Source of the DNA: UBA3103 sp002365855 | GTDB taxonomy: Bacteria; Bacillota; Desulfotomaculia; Desulfotomaculales; Pelotomaculaceae | Reading direction: 5' to 3' | Length of the DNA: 58,802 nucleotides | Assembly (NCBI GenBank): GCA_030627625.1 | Contig: DAOURR010000005.1 | Coordinates: forward strand, 1 to 58,802 | The notes under the pieces: generated by a model | Databases searched by the model: none | The model's input: only the letters and a program-made list of their open reading frames with translations | What the model was told of the DNA's origin: nothing | Part shown: positions 1 to 9,268 of the stretch, in pieces | Layout of the letters: the number at the start of each line of letters is the position of its first letter | How positions within the stretch are numbered: position 1 is the first letter of the stretch | Program-made: the position numbers and the translations under genes

Positions 1-93
1 ACCGAGCGTTTTTCAAGGCTTATTGATAAATTCTGGCCACAATCTTTAGAACTTAGGTTATGGACTTGGGACAATTATCCAGAAACTGCATAA
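1..93 (+). CDS. C-terminal tail of a gene cut by the window edge
   Basis: Frame 1 is open from the first base to a TAA at 91-93, giving 30 residues (begins TERFSRLIDKF, ends WDNYPETA) rich in aromatic and charged residues. It reads like a real protein end, but it is too short to assign to a family. No convincing terminator follows; the next 380 bases are AT-rich. Confidence 0.4.
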   Translation, partial: TERFSRLIDKFWPQSLELRLWTWDNYPETA

Positions 94-477
94 CTACTGT
101 ATATAAGAAGTAAGTTCTGTTATTATTGCTGAAATCCTTCTCAAAATTTCCAAAAACAAATATACATACAAATTAAAAAAATATTAAAGTACCGTTCGGA
201 CAGATCTGAAGAGGTGGTTTTGTGCCCGCCACCCCTTCTGTTGTCTATGCTAACCACGATTTGCCGCTTTTATACTTTTTCATTACCTCCCGTTTAAATC
301 TTTCCGGCAAAACACCCGTAAAAATAGTTTACGCTTACTATGAGACAATATGCGCCATTTATGTAAACTATAACATTTTGACTGGTCACCTGATGCCTCT
401 TAAGTTTTTAAGCTTAGAATATCCCAGAGTAACAAGCCTGTGTTACAATATCTTAAAAAACTGGTGGGATAAACATC
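94..477. other. AT-rich intergenic region upstream of pyk
   Basis: No gene is supported here. A GTG-initiated frame at 222-560 overlaps pyk out of frame and has no homology I recognise. A possible pyk promoter is TTGACT at 378-383 and TAAGTT at 401-406 with a 17-base spacer; the -10 is weak. No riboswitch motif was recognised. Confidence 0.35.
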
Positions 478-1932
478 ATGCAATGTGGAGCAAATGTCAA
501 ATCTTTACGCAAGACGAAAATTATTTGCACCCTGGGTCCTTCTACGAACGACCTGGATAAAATTAAGGCTGTTGTTCAATCCGGCATGAATGTAGCCAGG
601 TTAAACTTTTCTCATGGCACTCATGAGGAACACAAGCGCCTCATTCAGCTGGTACGAAAGGCTTGCAGCGAGTTTGGCGTCGAAGTGGGCCTGATGCTGG
701 ACACCAAGGGCCCGGAAATAAGAATAGGGCCCATAAAAAATAAGCAGGTTGAATTAATCCCCGGCCAGCAGTTTATTCTAACAAATCGCCGGATAGAAGG
801 CGATGAACGGGAAGTTCAGGTTAGCTATGACGAACTGCCAGGCCTCGTTAAATATGGCGATAATATTTTACTGTCTGACGGCCTGATCAGTCTTTCTGTA
901 ATAGAATCTGACGGGACTAATATTATCAGTCGTGTCACGCATGGCGGATTGCTCAAAGAACGCAAACAGGTTAACCTCCCGGAGGTCAGGGCCAATCTTC
1001 CGTTCTTAAGCCAGAAGGATATTGACGACCTGAATTTCGCCATTGCCAATAATATGGATTTTGTGGCCGCCTCATTTGTACGCAGCGCTGCAGACGTCAA
1101 CAGCATTCGTGAGATACTTGGACAGGAAAACAGCAGGATTGACATAATAGCAAAGATTGAGAGCCAGGAAGGGATTGACCACCTGGAGGAAATTATCAGG
1201 GTCTCAGACGGCGTAATGGTAGCCAGGGGTGACCTGGGAGTGGAAATACCTACCGAAGAGGTGCCATTGGTACAAAAAACCGTCATTCAAAAATGCCGTG
1301 CCAGGGGTAAACCTGTGATCATTGCAACGCAGATGCTTGAGTCCATGGTATATAACCCCCGTCCCACCAGGGCGGAGGCATCTGATGTAGCCAACTCTAT
1401 TTTTGATGGAACCGACGCAGTCATGTTGTCGGCGGAAACAGCAACAGGCTCTTACCCTGCCGAAGCGGTGGAAACGATGGCCAGGATCGCGCGCCGCACT
1501 GAGGAAGTGCTCCCTTACGAGGAAATGTTGAGATTAAAAGGAAGGTTCTCCGGAACGCTGACAGCCACTGAAGCCTTAAGCCATGCCGCCTGTACCGTTG
1601 CTATGAACCTGGGCGCATCCGTGATTATTGCCGCAACCAAATCCGGGCAGGTTGCCCGCATGGTGGCCAAATACCGGCCAAGAGCACCCATTATAGCCGC
1701 AACACCCTCTCCTGAAGTGATGAAAAAGCTTACCCTTGTTTGGGGTGTCCTGCCAATTTTGGTCAAGGAGACGCAGCGCACTGACACAATGATCGAGGAA
1801 GCACTGAACATGGCGCTGGACTGTGAGGCCATCTCCCCCGGAGATTTGGCCGTTATAACTGCAGGCACTCCAGGTGTGCCGGGCGGCACCAGCCTGGTAC
1901 AGACCCGTGAGGTGGGACATAAAAAAACATGA
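478..1932 (+). CDS. pyk: pyruvate kinase
   Basis: Catalyses phosphoenolpyruvate + ADP to pyruvate + ATP, the last step of glycolysis, in the cytoplasm. The 484 residues show the N-terminal RKTKIICTLGPS strand, the MLDTKGPEIR loop at the B-domain boundary, the family signature IIAKIESQEGI with catalytic Lys (about residue 221), the VMVARGDLGVEIP metal-binding loop and the C-terminal alpha/beta allosteric domain. It lacks the extra C-terminal PEP-utiliser-like domain that Bacillus-type enzymes (about 585 residues) carry. The ATG at 478 follows a GGTGGG about 11 bases upstream, a modest site. It is monocistronic and converges on the GTPase gene across a hairpin. No other glycolytic gene is adjacent, although glucan phosphorylase lies 5 kb away. 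Confidence 0.97.
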   Translation: MQCGANVKSLRKTKIICTLGPSTNDLDKIKAVVQSGMNVARLNFSHGTHEEHKRLIQLVRKACSEFGVEVGLMLDTKGPEIRIGPIKNKQVELIPGQQFILTNRRIEGDEREVQVSYDELPGLVKYGDNILLSDGLISLSVIESDGTNIISRVTHGGLLKERKQVNLPEVRANLPFLSQKDIDDLNFAIANNMDFVAASFVRSAADVNSIREILGQENSRIDIIAKIESQEGIDHLEEIIRVSDGVMVARGDLGVEIPTEEVPLVQKTVIQKCRARGKPVIIATQMLESMVYNPRPTRAEASDVANSIFDGTDAVMLSAETATGSYPAEAVETMARIARRTEEVLPYEEMLRLKGRFSGTLTATEALSHAACTVAMNLGASVIIAATKSGQVARMVAKYRPRAPIIAATPSPEVMKKLTLVWGVLPILVKETQRTDTMIEEALNMALDCEAISPGDLAVITAGTPGVPGGTSLVQTREVGHKKT

Positions 1933-1951
1933 GCCGTCTGCGACTAAAAAT

Positions 1952-1994
1952 AAAAAGCCCCGAACAAAGCGGTGACAATTTGTTCAGTGCTTTT
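1952..1994. terminator. bidirectional hairpin between convergent genes
   Basis: AAAAGC...GAACAAA pairs with TTTGTTC...GCTTTT (inner arms 1962-1968 and 1979-1985, outer A and T runs at 1952-1958 and 1989-1994). The A-run/T-run geometry would terminate both pyk and the opposing GTPase gene. The stem has a 3-base internal mismatch. Confidence 0.55.
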
Positions 1995-2026
1995 CGCCGT
2001 AGCCCATCGAAATTGATATGGGCCTC

Positions 2027-3007
2027 CTACTGGGCTATTTCAACGATATCCCGGTCCTGCAGCACGTAATCCCGCATCACCGACTGCCCTTCGAAACGTG
2101 CTGAGCCCCAGATTCTGGCGCTTTTCATCAACCGGGGCAGATCCCGGTGAATTGACCCTGCCAGCCCTAAAACGGTGCTTCCTCTTTTTAAGACAAAAGG
2201 TGTTTTTAAATCTGGTTCCCTGCCGGGTATTTTCGTGTATACACGAATAACGTCCAGCGTCTCAAAGATTTTCTCCCGGAGCGCCTCCAGTCCCAGGCCC
2301 CTGGCGGCGGACACGGGGAACAGCTCAATGTCCCCTGGCCCCAGCTCATTCATGATCTGGATATTATCTTTACTTTCCGGCAGGTCGGTCCTGGAGGCCA
2401 GAACCAGTAGCCTGCCGGGCGGTACCCCACGGACTCCCGGCGCGCTGCCCTCACGTATGATTTTTTTCTCTTTCAGGTAGGACAGGCAGTACATAAGCTG
2501 CTCCAGGCAGTCATCAGAAGCGGCATCGACAAGAACCAGCAGCATGTCGGCGTTTCGCAGAGTTCCTGATAAACCGGGCGGCACAACCTCAGCGGTGATT
2601 GGCGGCGTGTCTACCAGCTGAATAAAGATATCCTGATAGGGCATCATCCCGGCAAGGGGTATGGTTGTAGTAAAAGGGTACTCAGCCACCTTGGGTTTGG
2701 CCCTGGTCATCGACGCCACCAGCGCTGATTTCCCCGTGTTCGGAAAGCCCAGCAGCACGACCTGACCGGCTCCCTGCTTCTCAATAAAGAACGGGTCGAC
2801 GCGGCCGGCGGCCTTGGCTTTCCTCTGCCCCTCCTCTTTAAACTTGGAGAGGCGCTTTTTAAGATCAGCCTGCATTTTTTCCGTGCCCTTATGTTTCGGG
2901 ATGACCGCCAGCATTTCTTCAAGGGCTGCTATCTTTTCCTCGATTGTTACCGCCTTTTTAAAAACTTCCTCAGCCTCGTAATATTGGGGTGTCAGGTTGG
3001 CCGGCAC
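2027..3007 (-). CDS. OBG/DRG-like GTPase with C-terminal TGS domain
   Basis: A translation-factor-class P-loop GTPase of 326 residues. An N-terminal helical region (1-75) precedes G1 GFPNTGKS (87-94), a switch I region with the TTT triplet (113-115), G3 DTPP (133-136; usually DTPG) and a C-terminal TGS domain (about 253-326, ending DYVLQDRDIVEIAQ). The G4 motif normally reads NKxD; here it is SRTD (205-208), so base specificity may be relaxed. The GTG start at 3007 is chosen because AAAAGGGGG lies about 10 bases upstream. It is close to archaeal and clostridial DRG-type proteins, which are thought to act on ribosomes or RNA; the exact role is unknown. Convergent with pyk. Confidence 0.85.
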   Translation of the reverse strand: MPANLTPQYYEAEEVFKKAVTIEEKIAALEEMLAVIPKHKGTEKMQADLKKRLSKFKEEGQRKAKAAGRVDPFFIEKQGAGQVVLLGFPNTGKSALVASMTRAKPKVAEYPFTTTIPLAGMMPYQDIFIQLVDTPPITAEVVPPGLSGTLRNADMLLVLVDAASDDCLEQLMYCLSYLKEKKIIREGSAPGVRGVPPGRLLVLASRTDLPESKDNIQIMNELGPGDIELFPVSAARGLGLEALREKIFETLDVIRVYTKIPGREPDLKTPFVLKRGSTVLGLAGSIHRDLPRLMKSARIWGSARFEGQSVMRDYVLQDRDIVEIAQ

Positions 3008-3045
3008 CGCTTTATACCCCCTTTTATCTGGCCTCTGCCCAAAAG

Positions 3046-3636
3046 TTAATTTTTAACAAGGTTCCAATCCGGTTCAATAGGCCTGGATGTGTCCATGTGC
3101 CCCAGGATGGATTCCTGCTTTTCACCTGCCAGCAGGAACTGCACCTTTTCAATGCCGGGCAGTTTAGCAAGAGAGTTGGTGATTGAATACAGCGTCATTA
3201 TTTCTCCTGCTGTGCCCCCCGGGTGTTTGGACTGAAACTCCCTGGAGAAGTTCAGGTAAGCTACCCCGTCTACCACGTTCACAGATAGCAGTTTTGCTTC
3301 CTGGGGTATTGTTTTCTGCAGACCTTGATTTACGGGTCCTCTGGTTAATTCCTCAATAATTACCGTTTCAAGCGACTTGCTGCCTTTTACAACCTCGCGC
3401 TCCTCAAGAACCAGGTACATAGCATCCTGGTCTCCGAAATACAGGGAAAGTTTTTCTTTCGACTCCGTTGGTTCCGGGCTGATTCCGGTCTGGCCGGGGC
3501 CGACTCCCGGGGCCGGCTGTTCGGTTTTTGCGCGGCAGCCTCCAAGAGCCAGCAAAAGCACGAGAATCACAGCGGCAGCCGTTATCCTCCTCCAGGCTGA
3601 CCTGCTCCCCATCCTGTTCAGTAAATTCAACAGCAT
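3046..3636 (-). CDS. GerMN-domain lipoprotein
   Basis: Secreted lipoprotein with a single GerMN (sporulation and spore germination) domain. A hydrophobic signal segment (AAAVILVLLLALGG) ends in a lipobox with Cys at about residue 34 and is followed by a Pro/Thr/Glu linker. The GerMN domain (about 60-195) shows LSLYFGDQDAMYLV, the ELTRGP turn and VAYLNFSREF. An ATG at 3645 abuts the GAAGGGA ribosome binding site, so the ATG at 3636, nine bases further on, is the more likely start. It lies downstream of and on the same strand as the two-component pair, suggesting an envelope stress or sporulation operon. The biochemical role of GerMN proteins outside GerM is not established. Confidence 0.85.
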   Translation of the reverse strand: MLLNLLNRMGSRSAWRRITAAAVILVLLLALGGCRAKTEQPAPGVGPGQTGISPEPTESKEKLSLYFGDQDAMYLVLEEREVVKGSKSLETVIIEELTRGPVNQGLQKTIPQEAKLLSVNVVDGVAYLNFSREFQSKHPGGTAGEIMTLYSITNSLAKLPGIEKVQFLLAGEKQESILGHMDTSRPIEPDWNLVKN

Positions 3637-3742
3637 TTCCCTCATTCCCTTCTGATGTAATACGCACCTGCAGTTGCTACATACATATTAACAGTAAATT
3701 ATTTCAAGTCTATATAAACATTATTACAAAAGTATTACAGTT

Positions 3743-5209
3743 TTAGCTGTGAACCCGCACGGGTGTCCCTGGAAAACGAAGCTCAAATGTTGTTCCCACT
3801 CCCTGGCGGCTGTCAACCGTGATCGTGCCTCCATGCCTGAGAACAGCCTGCCGCGCGATTGCCAGCCCCAGCCCGGTTCCACCTGTTTCCCGTGCCCTGG
3901 CCTGGTCCACCCGGAAGAAACGTTCAAATATATGTGGTAAATACTCCTGGGGAATGCCTCTGCCTGTGTCTGATACCCGGAGTACCAGTTCATCCCGTTC
4001 AACCTGGTAACTTACTAATACTTTTCCCCCGGTGGAGGTGTAACGAAGCGCGTTGTCCAACAGGTTGATCAGAACGCGTGTAAACAGGTCCCTGTTGAGA
4101 GGCCAGCTGATGACATCAGCGACGGCTGTCCTGCCGCCGGCTCCCTGCGCAGGTCTGATTTCCATGATGATTCCTTTTAAGTCAGCTTGTCCTCTTAAAA
4201 GGCCCTGGACGTGGTCAAGTACAGGCTCAAGTTCCTGTGCGGAAAACTGCACGGGATATTCGGCATCCTCAAGCTTGGCCAGCTGAAACATATCATTAAC
4301 CAGGCGAGACATACGGTCTGCTTCCGTGTTCACATCCTGGAGAAAATCCCTGTAAACTTCGATATCCTGCTCTTTACCGTCAAGCAGGGACTGGGCAAGG
4401 ACTTTAATTGAACTTAACGGTGTTTTTAATTCGTGGGACGAGTCTGTTAAAAACTGCCGTCGAATCCTGTCTTCCTTCTCCAGCTTCCCCGCCATTTCAT
4501 TAAACGACTCCGCCAACCTGCCTAATTCATCGCTGCTGTCTATTTTCACCCGCTGGCCAAGCTGACCCTGTGCCATCGCCTGCACAGCTCCAGTCAGGTT
4601 TTGAATGGGGCGGGTAAAGCGTGCGGCCAAAAAAAGTCCGACAGCTACCGCGATCAGGCCGCCCCCCGTGGAAACAAGCATCATCAGCCTGCGGATCTCT
4701 CCGAGGGCAATGTAAACATCACTCAGGCCGGTCACAAGCATTACGGCACCTGAGGCAGGTTTTTGATCGCCGACGGGAACAGCCGCATAAAGCACCTTTT
4801 CACCACTGCTCTGAAGTGTATAAACACCAGCCCGGCCCGTCCCCGCCAGTGCCGAGACCACTTCAGCGTGAGACAGCGACTGGCCTTCAAGCCAGCTCTC
4901 CCCGAAGGAATCTACCGTAACCTTCCCGGACCCGTCCAGTATAATCACCCGTGACCGCACCTGTTCACCATAGTTCCTGGCAAAATAATAGGTATTGCGG
5001 TCCTGCCGCAAAATAACATCCTGCCCCGCCAGTGCTATGATATTCGCGTTAGTGAGAGATTTAACCTCCCGGTCACGCAGGTAGTCAGCCTCCAGGGCGC
5101 CCAGAACTAGCCAGTTAATCCCTAATAAAACCCCCACAATGATCAGCAGGTATGTTCCAGCCAGCTTTGGGCGTATCCCCAGTCTTATCTTGAAATGAAA
5201 CCATTTCAC
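3743..5209 (-). CDS. membrane sensor histidine kinase
   Basis: Class I (OmpR-partner) sensor kinase, 488 residues. TM1 is about 17-38, followed by an extracytoplasmic sensor region (39-172) and TM2 (about 176-197). Next come HAMP (about 198-250), HisKA with phospho-acceptor His259 in DSSHELKTPL, and HATPase_c with N box NLLDNALRY, G1 DTGRGIP, F box HIFERFFRV and G2 GGTGLGLAIA. The architecture matches PhoR/WalK-like kinases. The start is GTG 5209, which overlaps the upstream regulator's TGA as GTGA, so translation is coupled. The signal is unknown; the neighbouring GerMN lipoprotein hints at an envelope-related output. Confidence 0.95.
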   Translation of the reverse strand: MKWFHFKIRLGIRPKLAGTYLLIIVGVLLGINWLVLGALEADYLRDREVKSLTNANIIALAGQDVILRQDRNTYYFARNYGEQVRSRVIILDGSGKVTVDSFGESWLEGQSLSHAEVVSALAGTGRAGVYTLQSSGEKVLYAAVPVGDQKPASGAVMLVTGLSDVYIALGEIRRLMMLVSTGGGLIAVAVGLFLAARFTRPIQNLTGAVQAMAQGQLGQRVKIDSSDELGRLAESFNEMAGKLEKEDRIRRQFLTDSSHELKTPLSSIKVLAQSLLDGKEQDIEVYRDFLQDVNTEADRMSRLVNDMFQLAKLEDAEYPVQFSAQELEPVLDHVQGLLRGQADLKGIIMEIRPAQGAGGRTAVADVISWPLNRDLFTRVLINLLDNALRYTSTGGKVLVSYQVERDELVLRVSDTGRGIPQEYLPHIFERFFRVDQARARETGGTGLGLAIARQAVLRHGGTITVDSRQGVGTTFELRFPGTPVRVHS

Positions 5210-5916
5210 TGCTTCAGCCCCTCAAAATAATATCCCAAACCCCACTTTGTGAGGATCCAGGCGGGGCATGAAGGATCAGCCTCAACTTTTTCACGCACTC
5301 TCCGGATGTAAACATCAACGACCCGCGGGTCACCAAAATAACCTGCGCCCCAAACCTGCTCAAGCAGGATGTCCCTGGTAAAAATTTGGCCGGGGCGGGA
5401 GGCAAGGACACTCAGAAGGTCAAACTCCTTTGCGCTGAGTTCTACCGGCAGGCCAGCCATTGTTACCTGGCGGCGGGCTAAATCAATCTTCAACTGACCG
5501 GCGGTAATCTCCTGGCCTAAAGAGGCGCCTGCCGGCGCAGCGGGATGCCGGGAAACGGCAGCGCGGCGTAGAACCGCCCGGATTCTGGCAATCAGTTCCC
5601 TGACATTGAAAGGTTTCGCCAGGTAATCATCTGCGCCCACTTCCAGACCGACAATCTTGTCAACATCATTTCCTTTTGCGGTGAGCATAATGACTGGAGT
5701 GTTCTTTTCCTTTCTTATACGGCGGCAGACCTCCAGGCCGTCCAATTTCGGCAGCATCAGGTCAAGCACTATGAGATCAACAGGCATTCTTGCAGCAACG
5801 GCAAGAGCCTCTTCTCCGTCATAAGCGGTGGCTACCTCGTATCCCTCTTTCTCAGGGCTGTATTTGAGCCCTTTAACCAGTGAGCGCTCATCATCCACAA
5901 TGAGAATCAGCGTCAT
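5206..5916 (-). CDS. OmpR-family response regulator
   Basis: The 236-residue DNA-binding regulator is the partner of the kinase downstream. The receiver domain (1-118) begins MTLILIVDDE and carries the acidic pair, phospho-acceptor Asp in LIVLDLMLPKLDG, and the conserved Lys in LAKPFNVREL. The C-terminal winged helix (about 135-235) shows LSAKEFDLLSVLAS and VWGAGYFGDPRVVDVYIRRVREKV. An upstream in-frame ATG at 5985 would add 23 non-homologous residues; the ATG at 5916 is preferred because AGGGGTGA lies 9 bases before it and the protein then starts at the canonical first strand. Confidence 0.96.
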   Translation of the reverse strand: MTLILIVDDERSLVKGLKYSPEKEGYEVATAYDGEEALAVAARMPVDLIVLDLMLPKLDGLEVCRRIRKEKNTPVIMLTAKGNDVDKIVGLEVGADDYLAKPFNVRELIARIRAVLRRAAVSRHPAAPAGASLGQEITAGQLKIDLARRQVTMAGLPVELSAKEFDLLSVLASRPGQIFTRDILLEQVWGAGYFGDPRVVDVYIRRVREKVEADPSCPAWILTKWGLGYYFEGLKQ

Positions 5917-6090
5917 AAACGATTCACCCCTGCTACTACGTTCTATGTTTAAGGCGAAAATCCTTGGCCACAGAGGGAGTTCCACAGTTTTACAGACACT
6001 CCATAAAAACTCAATTAAAACTTGATGTTGAATTGCTGCTTAGGTATGATTATTAAGGACATTTTAAAATATAATCTAATGGTGAAAAAC

Positions 6091-6534
6091 ATGAAGATTA
6101 TCGTGGATGCGGACGCAACTCCAAAAACGGCTTTGGCTATCTGCCGCCAGGCGGCGGGTGAGTTTTCAGTGCCCCTGATTACAGTAGCCAGCTTCAACCA
6201 CCGGATAGAGTCTGACCGGCACGTGGTGGTGGGCAACGCGCCCCAGGAAGCTGATCTGCAGGTGGTAAACCTTACCGGCAGGGGAGATATCGTGGTAACC
6301 CAAGACTGGGGCCTGGCGGCCATGGCCCTTGGCAGGGGGGCCTCGGCTGTGTCACCTGTCGGACGCATCTACCGGGAGGAAACTATCGGCTTCCTTCTTG
6401 AAGAGAGGGAATTAAAAGCCAAATTCCGCAGAGGCGGGGGCAGAACCAGAGGTCCCAAAAAGAGGACTGCCGAAGATGATGAGAACTTCAAGAGAAGCCT
6501 TTACAATCTTCTGCAAAAATGTGCTAAATCATAA
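6091..6534 (+). CDS. YaiI/YqxD family protein (DUF188)
   Basis: A conserved hypothetical cytoplasmic protein with a PIN-like fold, about 147 residues from the chosen start. Recognisable features are MKIIVDADATPK at the N-terminus, VVTQDWGLAAMAL in the middle, the GRIYREETI segment and a C-terminal basic GGGRTRGPKKRT tract followed by a helical tail, all typical of the family (usually 145-160 residues). The ATG at 6091 is preferred over the upstream in-frame ATGs (6022, 6079) because homologues begin here. Family function is unknown; nuclease activity is suspected from the fold. Divergent from the response regulator, convergent with glucan phosphorylase. Confidence 0.85.
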   Translation: MKIIVDADATPKTALAICRQAAGEFSVPLITVASFNHRIESDRHVVVGNAPQEADLQVVNLTGRGDIVVTQDWGLAAMALGRGASAVSPVGRIYREETIGFLLEERELKAKFRRGGGRTRGPKKRTAEDDENFKRSLYNLLQKCAKS

Positions 6535-6584
6535 GTTTGTACTGTACTGTCCTGCCTGTTGTAAAAGCTATACCCTTCCTGGGC

Positions 6585-9125
6585 TTAAAAGACCTGGGCC
6601 CAGGTTACCAGAGGCAGCTCGCCGAGGGGGAAATCCCTGCTCTCAGGCCTCACGCGGACGGTATAGCCCAGAGCGCCCTGCGGCAGGCTCAGGCTCCCCC
6701 TGTAGCGATAAACATTATCAGCTATTTCACCTTCCAGGTCCATGAGGTAAACCACAATATTTTTCAGCGTGCCCTCTTCCACCGTACCGAACACAATCTC
6801 CACCGCCACACTGCGCGTGTAAATCAGCCCCAGACTAACAGCAGCTTTGACTTCCAGCCTGTCACCCACCTGCATAGTCGGTTTTCCGTTGGACTCGACC
6901 GATACAATAGAGACCTGGTCCCAGTAATCCAAGATCAGCTTCTTGAAGTTACCCGCGTGGTTGGCGAGGTAATTATTATTCTCTGTAAAAGTCTTCCCTC
7001 TCTTTATTGCAGGTATGTAAAAACGTTCGGTATACTCCGCTACCATACGGTCCGTGTTAAAGACTGGGGTAATGGTTTTAATTGACTCCTTCATCACCTT
7101 CAGCCATTCCTGCGGGTTTCCTTCTGCCCTACGGTAAAACATGGGGATAATCTGCTCTTCCAGTACGTTGAACAGAGAATAACAGTCATCCTGATCCTGA
7201 AGGTCATCATTATGGTACACGTTTTCCGTCCCTATGTGAAAACCGTTATGGCCGTTGTAGGCTTCAGGCCACCACCCGTCCAGGGTGCTGGCGTTGATTA
7301 CCCCATTCAAGGCCGCCTTTTGACCGCTGGTCCCGCTGGCTTCCATGGGGCGGCGCGGAGTGTTCAGCCAGACGTCCACTCCCTGCACCATGTGCCGGGC
7401 CAGGTGAATATCATAGTTTTCCAGCAGCAACACCTTGCCGCTGAATTCAGGGCGCTTGGTATAGCTGTAAATCTTACTGATTAACTCCTGGCCTGCCGCG
7501 TCTGCCGGGTGAGCCTTGCCGGCAAAAATAAACTGCACCGGCCGTTCCGGATTGTTGACCATTTTAGCCAGCCTTTCAGGGCAACTAAATAGAAGCGTGG
7601 CCCTTTTATACGTGGCGAACCGCCTGGCAAAACCAATTGTCAGTATCCTGGGATCGAGATAACCATCCGCCTCGTTGATGCGTTCAACAGTTTCCCTGTT
7701 GCGCCTGCGCTGCTGCTTCAGGTTGGTGCGAATGAAAGCAAACAGTTTTTTCTTCAACAGCAGGTGTGTTTCCCATAGCTCGCCATCCGGAATCTGGTCC
7801 AACTTCTCCCACATTTCATAGCTGGTAACATGTTCAAACCAGCTCTTTCCGAGATATCTTGAAAAAATCTCTTTCAGCTCGACGGCCATCCAGGTCTCCA
7901 TATGTACACCATTGGTGACAGAAGTTATCGGTATTTCTTCCGGGTGAAGCCTGCTGAAGTAGGAGCGCATCATCTCCCTGGTAACCTTTCCGTGCAGTTT
8001 GCTGACGCCGTTGGTCAGACAGGCGTGGCTGAGAGCCAGCAGAGTCATGTTAAAGCTGTTCCGCTGCTCATCCCAGGCCAGGTCTTTAAAGGCCTTAAAG
8101 TTTACTCCCATTTCACTGATAATAGGGGCGAAAATATTTCCCAGCAGTTCCTCGTTGAACAGGTCATGCCCTGCCGGCACAGGAGTGTGAGTGGTAAATA
8201 TTGTGGAAGACCTCACCACTTCCCGGGCCGTATCGAAGGAAACCAGGTACCGCATTAATTCCCTGATTCTCTCAACGATCATAAACGCGGCATGCCCTTC
8301 ATTGATATGCCAGGCACGCGGGTTTATACTCATTGCCCGCAAGGCCCTGACCCCACCAATGCCAAGCACGACCTCCTGCGAGATCCGGTACTGCCTGTCT
8401 CCGCCATAGAGCTGTCCTGTCAGCCTGCGGTCCTCAGGGCTGTTTTTTGGAGTATCGGTGTCCAGCAGAAAAATACTGATCCTCCCGACTCTTACCTTCC
8501 ATACCTTGATATACACCGTCCGTCCCATCAGTTCGACTGTAACATCAAGCTGGCTGCCGTCAGGATTATTTACCGGTGTTATAGGCAATTCAAAAAAATT
8601 CAGGTGAGGGTATTCGGCTTCCTGAAGGCCCTTACTATTAATCTGCTGATAAAAATACCCCTGCTTGTACAAAAGACCAACACCGATAAAAGGAAGGCCA
8701 AGGTCGCTGGCGGACTTGCAGTGGTCCCCTGCCAGCAGTCCCAACCCGCCGGAATAGATAGGGTGAGATTCATGAAGGCCAAACTCCGCAGAAAAGTAAG
8801 CGATTGTGTCTTCTTTGTGCTCCGGGTGATGCTTTGAAAACCACGTTTCCTGCTCATGGTAGCGGTCATACTGTTCAAAGACACGCTTGTACAGGGCCAG
8901 GTAATTATCGTCAATTGAGGCAGCCTCAAGATCCTTTTCCCCGATGCGCATCAGAAACAGCACCGGGTTGTGGTGCACCTCCCGCCAGAGCTTGGGATTA
9001 ATCGACCTGTAAAACTCGATACCCACTGGATTCCAGCTGAACCACAAATCATAAGCCAGATCTTTAAGCCTGCTAATGGGCTCAGGAAGCTTAGGGATCA
9101 CCGATACTACTCGATAAGGAAACAT
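6585..9125 (-). CDS. glgP: alpha-glucan (glycogen/maltodextrin) phosphorylase
   Basis: Phosphorolyses alpha-1,4-glucan to glucose-1-phosphate with PLP. At 846 residues it is the short, thermophile-type phosphorylase: a DUF3417-like N-terminal segment (LAYDLWFSWNP), then YFSAEFGLHES, GLGLLAGDHCKSASDLGLP, the HINEGHAAF motif and the PLP-lysine region EASGTSGQKAALNG followed by INASTLDGWWPEAY. The ATG at 9125 has GGAGGTG eight bases upstream. The promoter at 9174-9202 is good, so it is transcribed alone. No other glycogen genes are in the window; its product could feed the pyruvate kinase end of glycolysis through phosphoglucomutase elsewhere. Confidence 0.96.
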   Translation of the reverse strand: MFPYRVVSVIPKLPEPISRLKDLAYDLWFSWNPVGIEFYRSINPKLWREVHHNPVLFLMRIGEKDLEAASIDDNYLALYKRVFEQYDRYHEQETWFSKHHPEHKEDTIAYFSAEFGLHESHPIYSGGLGLLAGDHCKSASDLGLPFIGVGLLYKQGYFYQQINSKGLQEAEYPHLNFFELPITPVNNPDGSQLDVTVELMGRTVYIKVWKVRVGRISIFLLDTDTPKNSPEDRRLTGQLYGGDRQYRISQEVVLGIGGVRALRAMSINPRAWHINEGHAAFMIVERIRELMRYLVSFDTAREVVRSSTIFTTHTPVPAGHDLFNEELLGNIFAPIISEMGVNFKAFKDLAWDEQRNSFNMTLLALSHACLTNGVSKLHGKVTREMMRSYFSRLHPEEIPITSVTNGVHMETWMAVELKEIFSRYLGKSWFEHVTSYEMWEKLDQIPDGELWETHLLLKKKLFAFIRTNLKQQRRRNRETVERINEADGYLDPRILTIGFARRFATYKRATLLFSCPERLAKMVNNPERPVQFIFAGKAHPADAAGQELISKIYSYTKRPEFSGKVLLLENYDIHLARHMVQGVDVWLNTPRRPMEASGTSGQKAALNGVINASTLDGWWPEAYNGHNGFHIGTENVYHNDDLQDQDDCYSLFNVLEEQIIPMFYRRAEGNPQEWLKVMKESIKTITPVFNTDRMVAEYTERFYIPAIKRGKTFTENNNYLANHAGNFKKLILDYWDQVSIVSVESNGKPTMQVGDRLEVKAAVSLGLIYTRSVAVEIVFGTVEEGTLKNIVVYLMDLEGEIADNVYRYRGSLSLPQGALGYTVRVRPESRDFPLGELPLVTWAQVF

Positions 9126-9173
9126 CGGACACCTCCGGACTTTCGAAAAAATTCTACCCGTTAGGGTAAAATC

Positions 9174-9202
9174 CTTATATAATTATAATACACAAATGTC
9201 AA
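9174..9202 (-). promoter_or_regulatory. sigma-A promoter of glgP
   Basis: On the minus strand TTGACA (9202-9197) and TATAAG (9179-9174) are separated by 17 bases. The transcript would start near 9167. A short TACCC/GGGTA hairpin followed by a T-run lies in the leader (about 9145-9170); it is too small to call an attenuator. Confidence 0.65.
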
Positions 9203-9268
9203 CCTGAAATTACTTTTTATTATGATATCCATTTTAACAGCATAATGGATATAAGGGGTGAAACTGCC

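Noticed and set aside
222..560. 112-codon frame overlapping the pyk start
   Set aside because: GTG start without ribosome binding site, no family resemblance, out of frame with pyk and overlapping it by more than 80 bases.
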